DNA of 64,000 bases from Rhizobium cauense. GTDB lineage: Bacteria; Pseudomonadota; Alphaproteobacteria; Rhizobiales; Rhizobiaceae. The notes below the pieces were generated by a model. It saw only the letters and a list, made by a program, of their open reading frames with translations, was not told where the DNA came from and made no database searches. Positions 60,640 to 64,000 of the stretch are shown here, in pieces. Numbering within the stretch: position 1 is the stretch's first letter; the number at the start of each line of letters is the position of its first letter. The DNA is taken from NCBI RefSeq assembly GCF_019511525.1, contig NZ_JAEUAT010000008.1:248001-312000 (forward strand), in the 5' to 3' direction. The translations under genes were made by a program, and so were the position numbers.

Positions 60640-62007
60640 ATGAGCATCTATACTCTCGACGATCTCAAGCAGGATGTTGCCGACGGGCGCATCGACACGG
60701 TTCTGGCGTGCCAAGTGGACATGCAGGGCCGCTTGATGGGCAAGCGCTTCCAGGCCGAATACTTCCTCGAGAGCGCATGGAAGGAAACGCATAGCTGCAA
60801 CTACCTCGTCGCTACCGACATGGAGATGGAGACTGTATCCGGCTACAAGGCGACGAGCTGGGAGAAGGGCTATGGCGACTACACGATGAAGCCCGACCTT
60901 TCGACGTTGCGTCGGATTCCATGGCTCGAGGGCACGGCGCTGGTGCTTTGTGACCTGCTCGATCATCATACGCACGAGGAGGTGCCGCATTCACCTCGCG
61001 CGATCCTGAAGAGGCAGGTGAAGCGGCTCGAAGACATGGGCATGAAGGCCTTCATGGCTTCGGAACTGGAATTTTTCCTGTTTGACCAGACCTATGAATC
61101 CGCGCACGCGTCCGGCTATCGCAATCTGAAGCTCGCCAGCGCCTACAACGAGGACTACCACATCTTCCAGACGACCAAGGAAGAAGAGGTGATGCGGGCA
61201 ATCCGTACCGGTCTTCAGGGCGCCGGCATTCCGGTCGAGAACTCCAAGGGAGAGGCGTCCGCCGGCCAGGAAGAGATCAACGTCCGCTACGCCGATGCGC
61301 TTGCTATGGCGGACCGGCACGCGATCATCAAGAACGGCTGCAAGGAAATTGCCTGGTCGAAGGGCAAGGCGATTACCTTCCTCGCAAAGTGGCACTACAA
61401 TGCCGCCGGGAGCTCGTCCCACATCCATCAGTCTCTGTGGAGCGCGGACGGCAAGACGCCGCTGTTTGCCGATGAAAAGGGCAAGTACGGCATGTCGCCG
61501 TTGATGGAAAACTACATTGCCGGCCTGCTCGCGCATGCGAGCGAAATCACCTACTTCCTGGCGCCCTACATCAACTCCTACAAGAGGTTCATGGCCGGCA
61601 CCTTTGCTCCGACAAAGGCGATCTGGAGCAAGGACAACCGTACGGCTGGTTACCGTCTCTGCGGCGATGGCACGAAAGCGATCCGCATTGAGTGCCGCGT
61701 CGGCGGCTCCGACCTCAACCCCTATCTTGCCTTTGCGGCATTGCTCGCAGCGGGCATCGATGGCATCGAGAACAAGATGGAACTCGAGGCACCGTTCGTT
61801 GGCGACGCCTATGGCGCTCGCCGCGTCCGCGAGATCCCTCGCACGCTGCGCTCGGCAACTGTCGCCATGACCAAATCGAAGATGCTGCGCAATGCGTTCG
61901 GCGACGACGTCATCGATCACTACGCCCGTGCTGCCGAGTGGGAGCAGGAAGAGTACGATCGTCGCATCACCGACTGGGAAGTGGCGCGCGGTTTCGAAAG
62001 AGCATAA
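60640..62007 (+). CDS. Glutamine synthetase-fold gamma-glutamyl ligase, PuuA-like
   Basis: 455-residue GS-superfamily enzyme that should join glutamate to an amine with ATP. Key sites are present: metal glutamates in ASELEFFLF and SAGQEEINVRYADAL, the His region AGSSSHIHQSLW (GSGMHxH in true GS), and the arginine in NRTAGYRLCGDG and IECRVGGSDLNPYLA. No adenylylation tyrosine motif of GlnA type is seen. ATG at 60640 has GGCGGA. Length and motifs match the glutamate-putrescine ligase/gamma-glutamylamide synthetase group rather than housekeeping GlnA. It precedes aldehyde and alcohol dehydrogenases, as in gamma-glutamylation pathways. Confidence 0.88.
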   Translation: MSIYTLDDLKQDVADGRIDTVLACQVDMQGRLMGKRFQAEYFLESAWKETHSCNYLVATDMEMETVSGYKATSWEKGYGDYTMKPDLSTLRRIPWLEGTALVLCDLLDHHTHEEVPHSPRAILKRQVKRLEDMGMKAFMASELEFFLFDQTYESAHASGYRNLKLASAYNEDYHIFQTTKEEEVMRAIRTGLQGAGIPVENSKGEASAGQEEINVRYADALAMADRHAIIKNGCKEIAWSKGKAITFLAKWHYNAAGSSSHIHQSLWSADGKTPLFADEKGKYGMSPLMENYIAGLLAHASEITYFLAPYINSYKRFMAGTFAPTKAIWSKDNRTAGYRLCGDGTKAIRIECRVGGSDLNPYLAFAALLAAGIDGIENKMELEAPFVGDAYGARRVREIPRTLRSATVAMTKSKMLRNAFGDDVIDHYARAAEWEQEEYDRRITDWEVARGFERA

Positions 62008-62113
62008 TAGGCGTAGCCAAGAGCGGTACGTATCCCGTCATACGATCTCCATATCTTCTGGGATTGTGCAGGGTGCGGCTGGCTTCGGCTTGCGAAAACA
62101 TAGGAAGGTGATC

Positions 62114-63499
62114 ATGGGAATGATCCAATGCATTTCACCGATCGACGGATCGGTTTACGCCGAGCGCCCGGCGCTGTCGCTGGACGCCGCGAAGGACGTC
62201 GTGGCGCGTGCCCGCAAGGCGCAGAAGTCCTGGGCGAAGCGGCCGCTTGAAGACCGCGTCCAGCTCGTTCTCAAGGGTGTTGCGCGTCTGAACGAGATGT
62301 CCGACGTCGTCGTTCCCGAGCTTGCCTGGCAGATGGGGCGGCCGATCCGCTATGGCGGCGAGTACAAGGGGTTCAACGAGCGTTCCAACTACGTTGCGTC
62401 GATTGCCGCCGATGCGCTGGCGCCGCTGGTGGTCGAAGAGAGCGACAAGTTCGAGCGCCGTATCGAGCGCGAAGCGCATGGCGTCGTGTTTGTCGTCGCG
62501 CCGTGGAACTATCCCTACATGACGGCGATCAACACGATCGCGCCGGCTCTGATGGCGGGCAATACCGTCGTTTTGAAGCATGCGTCGCAGACGTTGCTGG
62601 TAGGCGAGCGGCTGGTGCAGGCCTTCGTCGAGGCCGGCGTTCCGGAGGATGTCTTCCAGAATGTGTTCCTCGATCACGAGACGACCTCGGCGCTGATCGC
62701 TGCGGGCAGCTTCAACTTTGTGAATTTCACCGGTTCGGTCGAAGGTGGGCGCTCGATGGAGCGTGCGGCGGCTGGCACCTTCACTGGCCTTGGCCTCGAA
62801 CTTGGCGGCAAGGATCCGGGCTACGTCATGGAAGACGCCGACCTCGACGCGGCCGTTGATACGCTGATGGACGGCGCCACCTACAATTCCGGCCAATGCT
62901 GCTGCGGTATCGAGCGCATTTATGTGCATGAGTCACTCTATGACAGCTTCGTAGAGAAGTCGGTCGCCTGGGTGTCAAACTACAAGCTCGGCAATCCGCT
63001 CGATCCGGAAACGTCGCTCGGCCCGATGGCGAACAAGCGTTTCGCCAAGGTCGTGCGCGAGCAGATCGCTGATGCAGTGTCCAAGGGTGCAAAGGCTCTG
63101 ATCGATCCGAAGCTGTTCCCGCAGGATGACGGCGGCGCCTACCTGGCTCCCCAGGTCCTCGTCAATGTCGATCATTCCATGGCCTTCATGCGCGAGGAGA
63201 CCTTCGGTCCTGCCGTCGGCATCATGAAGGTAAAGAGCGACGACGAGGCAATCGCGCTGATGAACGACAGCCAGTACGGCCTGACGGCATCGCTATGGAC
63301 GCAGGATGCGGAGCGGGCAGGGCGGCTTGGTCGCGAGATCGAGACCGGCACCGTGTTCATGAACCGCGCAGACTATCTCGATCCGGCGCTCTGCTGGACC
63401 GGCGTCAAGGAAACCGGCCGTGGCGGCTCTTTGTCGATCATCGGCTTCCAGAACCTGACGCGTCCGAAATCCTACCATCTGAAGAAAGTCACAGCATGA
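62114..63499 (+). CDS. Aldehyde dehydrogenase, NAD(P)-dependent
   Basis: 461-residue ALDH-superfamily enzyme. Cofactor-binding block VAPWNYPYMTAINTIAPALM, general base E229 in LGLELGGKDPG, catalytic cysteine C263 in NSGQCCCGIERIYV (three consecutive Cys 262-264) and FGPAVG with the conserved Glu in MREETFGP. AGGAAGGTG precedes ATG at 62114. It lacks the extended N-terminus of many family members, so it is on the short side. In this operon it most likely oxidises a gamma-glutamyl aldehyde made by the next enzyme or an amine oxidase; that is inference. Its stop overlaps the next ATG as ATGA. Confidence 0.9.
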   Translation: MGMIQCISPIDGSVYAERPALSLDAAKDVVARARKAQKSWAKRPLEDRVQLVLKGVARLNEMSDVVVPELAWQMGRPIRYGGEYKGFNERSNYVASIAADALAPLVVEESDKFERRIEREAHGVVFVVAPWNYPYMTAINTIAPALMAGNTVVLKHASQTLLVGERLVQAFVEAGVPEDVFQNVFLDHETTSALIAAGSFNFVNFTGSVEGGRSMERAAAGTFTGLGLELGGKDPGYVMEDADLDAAVDTLMDGATYNSGQCCCGIERIYVHESLYDSFVEKSVAWVSNYKLGNPLDPETSLGPMANKRFAKVVREQIADAVSKGAKALIDPKLFPQDDGGAYLAPQVLVNVDHSMAFMREETFGPAVGIMKVKSDDEAIALMNDSQYGLTASLWTQDAERAGRLGREIETGTVFMNRADYLDPALCWTGVKETGRGGSLSIIGFQNLTRPKSYHLKKVTA

Positions 63500-64000
63500 G
63501 CAGCAACATCACAGCCAACTGGAGCTATCCGACCGCTTTCAAGCTCGGCCGGGGCCGCATCAAGGAACTGGCGGACGCCTGCAAGAGCCTCGGCATGAAG
63601 AAGCCGCTGCTGATCACCGATCGTGGTCTGGCGTCGATGGCGATCACCCAGACGGCGCTCGACATTCTCGAAGAAGCCGGCCTCGGCCGCGCAATCTTTG
63701 CTGACGTCGATCCGAACCCGAACGACAAGAACCTCGACGCCGGCGTCAAGGCTTTCAAGGACGGCGGCCACGATGGCGTCGTCGCCTTCGGCGGCGGTTC
63801 CGGCCTCGATCTCGGCAAGTGCGTGGCCTTCATGGCCGGCCAGACGCGGCCTGTGTGGGACTTCGAGGATATCGGTGACTGGTGGACGCGCGCCAGCGTC
63901 GAAGGCATCGCGCCGATCGTGGCCGTACCGACGACGGCAGGCACTGGCTCCGAAGTCGGTCGCGCCAGCGTCATCACCAATTCCGAAACGCATGTGAAGA
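63496..64000 (+). CDS. Iron-containing alcohol dehydrogenase (5' part; cut by window)
   Basis: 168 complete codons to the window end. The N-terminal NAD-binding half of a group III (iron-type) alcohol dehydrogenase is clear: SYPTAFKLGRGRIKEL, LLITDRGLASMAI, FADVDPNPND, GHDGVVAFGGGSGLDLGKC and VAVPTTAGTGSEVG. The metal-binding histidines lie in the missing part. ATG overlaps the aldehyde dehydrogenase stop. Pairing with an aldehyde dehydrogenase after a gamma-glutamyl ligase suggests oxidation of a hydroxyl on a glutamylated amine. Confidence 0.88.
   Translation, partial: MSSNITANWSYPTAFKLGRGRIKELADACKSLGMKKPLLITDRGLASMAITQTALDILEEAGLGRAIFADVDPNPNDKNLDAGVKAFKDGGHDGVVAFGGGSGLDLGKCVAFMAGQTRPVWDFEDIGDWWTRASVEGIAPIVAVPTTAGTGSEVGRASVITNSETHVK

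Overview
The window is about 60% GC, densely coded and typical of a Rhizobiaceae alphaproteobacterium (Rhizobium, Agrobacterium or Ensifer type). The evidence is a complete thuEFGKAB trehalose operon with its LacI regulator, an FnrN-type (Cys-bearing) FNR protein beside hemN, a cobalamin-dependent metH, PE-LIG-POL ligase D with two Ku paralogues, EcfG/RpoE2-type stress promoters and four high-affinity ABC uptake operons. FnrN favours Rhizobium or Agrobacterium over S. meliloti; this is inference. I see no IS element, prophage or CRISPR array.

Layout. 1-5757 (low-oxygen respiration): cydC (cut by the window edge), cydD and a GbsR/MarR regulator on the minus strand, then hemN (minus) diverging from fnrN (plus), with two perfect FNR boxes. 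5850-7010: a class I/II aminotransferase. 7011-7307: twin terminators around a dispersed RIME-like repeat. 7308-14835: thuB-A-K-G-F-E (minus) and divergent thuR, with two identical 19-bp operator-like repeats. 15100-21300: a DNA-repair island (two small proteins, Ku1, PE-LIG-POL LigD, convergent Ku2, topoisomerase IB) with four EcfG-type promoter matches. 21346-22463: two secreted proteins. 22856-27233: an RND efflux pair. 27427-29766: a Cys-repeat secreted protein, tRNA-Ile2(CAU), a SIMPL protein and a hypothetical.

29818-36344: a GntR/FCD regulator diverging from a PotABCD-like transporter, an Asp/Glu/hydantoin racemase and an UPF0303 protein, behind a good sigma-54 promoter match. 36438-42277: an orphan secreted protein, an AGE-family sugar isomerase and divergent metH, which share a 20-bp palindrome; the second RIME-like copy follows metH. 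42561-50992: an amino-sugar-like locus (PP2C phosphatase, GntR/UTRA regulator and BadF-type kinase on minus; binding protein, two permeases, Gfo/Idh/MocA dehydrogenase and ATPase on plus). 51049-52742: a NIPSNAP protein and an MHS-family transporter. 52883-57868: a second PotDBCA-like ABC operon and an RpiR regulator. 58045-64000: an N-formylglutamate amidohydrolase-like protein, an APC permease, a PuuA-like glutamine-synthetase-fold ligase, an aldehyde dehydrogenase and an iron-type alcohol dehydrogenase (cut by the window end).

Two themes stand out. The Ku/LigD/topoisomerase island looks like a general-stress regulon for end joining, because EcfG-type promoters sit at its transcription units. 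The right-hand cluster looks like a gamma-glutamylation route for an amine or amino alcohol, with its own importer and regulator. In addition, all four ABC operons place a strong hairpin directly after the solute-binding-protein gene, which suggests a shared way of raising binding-protein levels over permeases.
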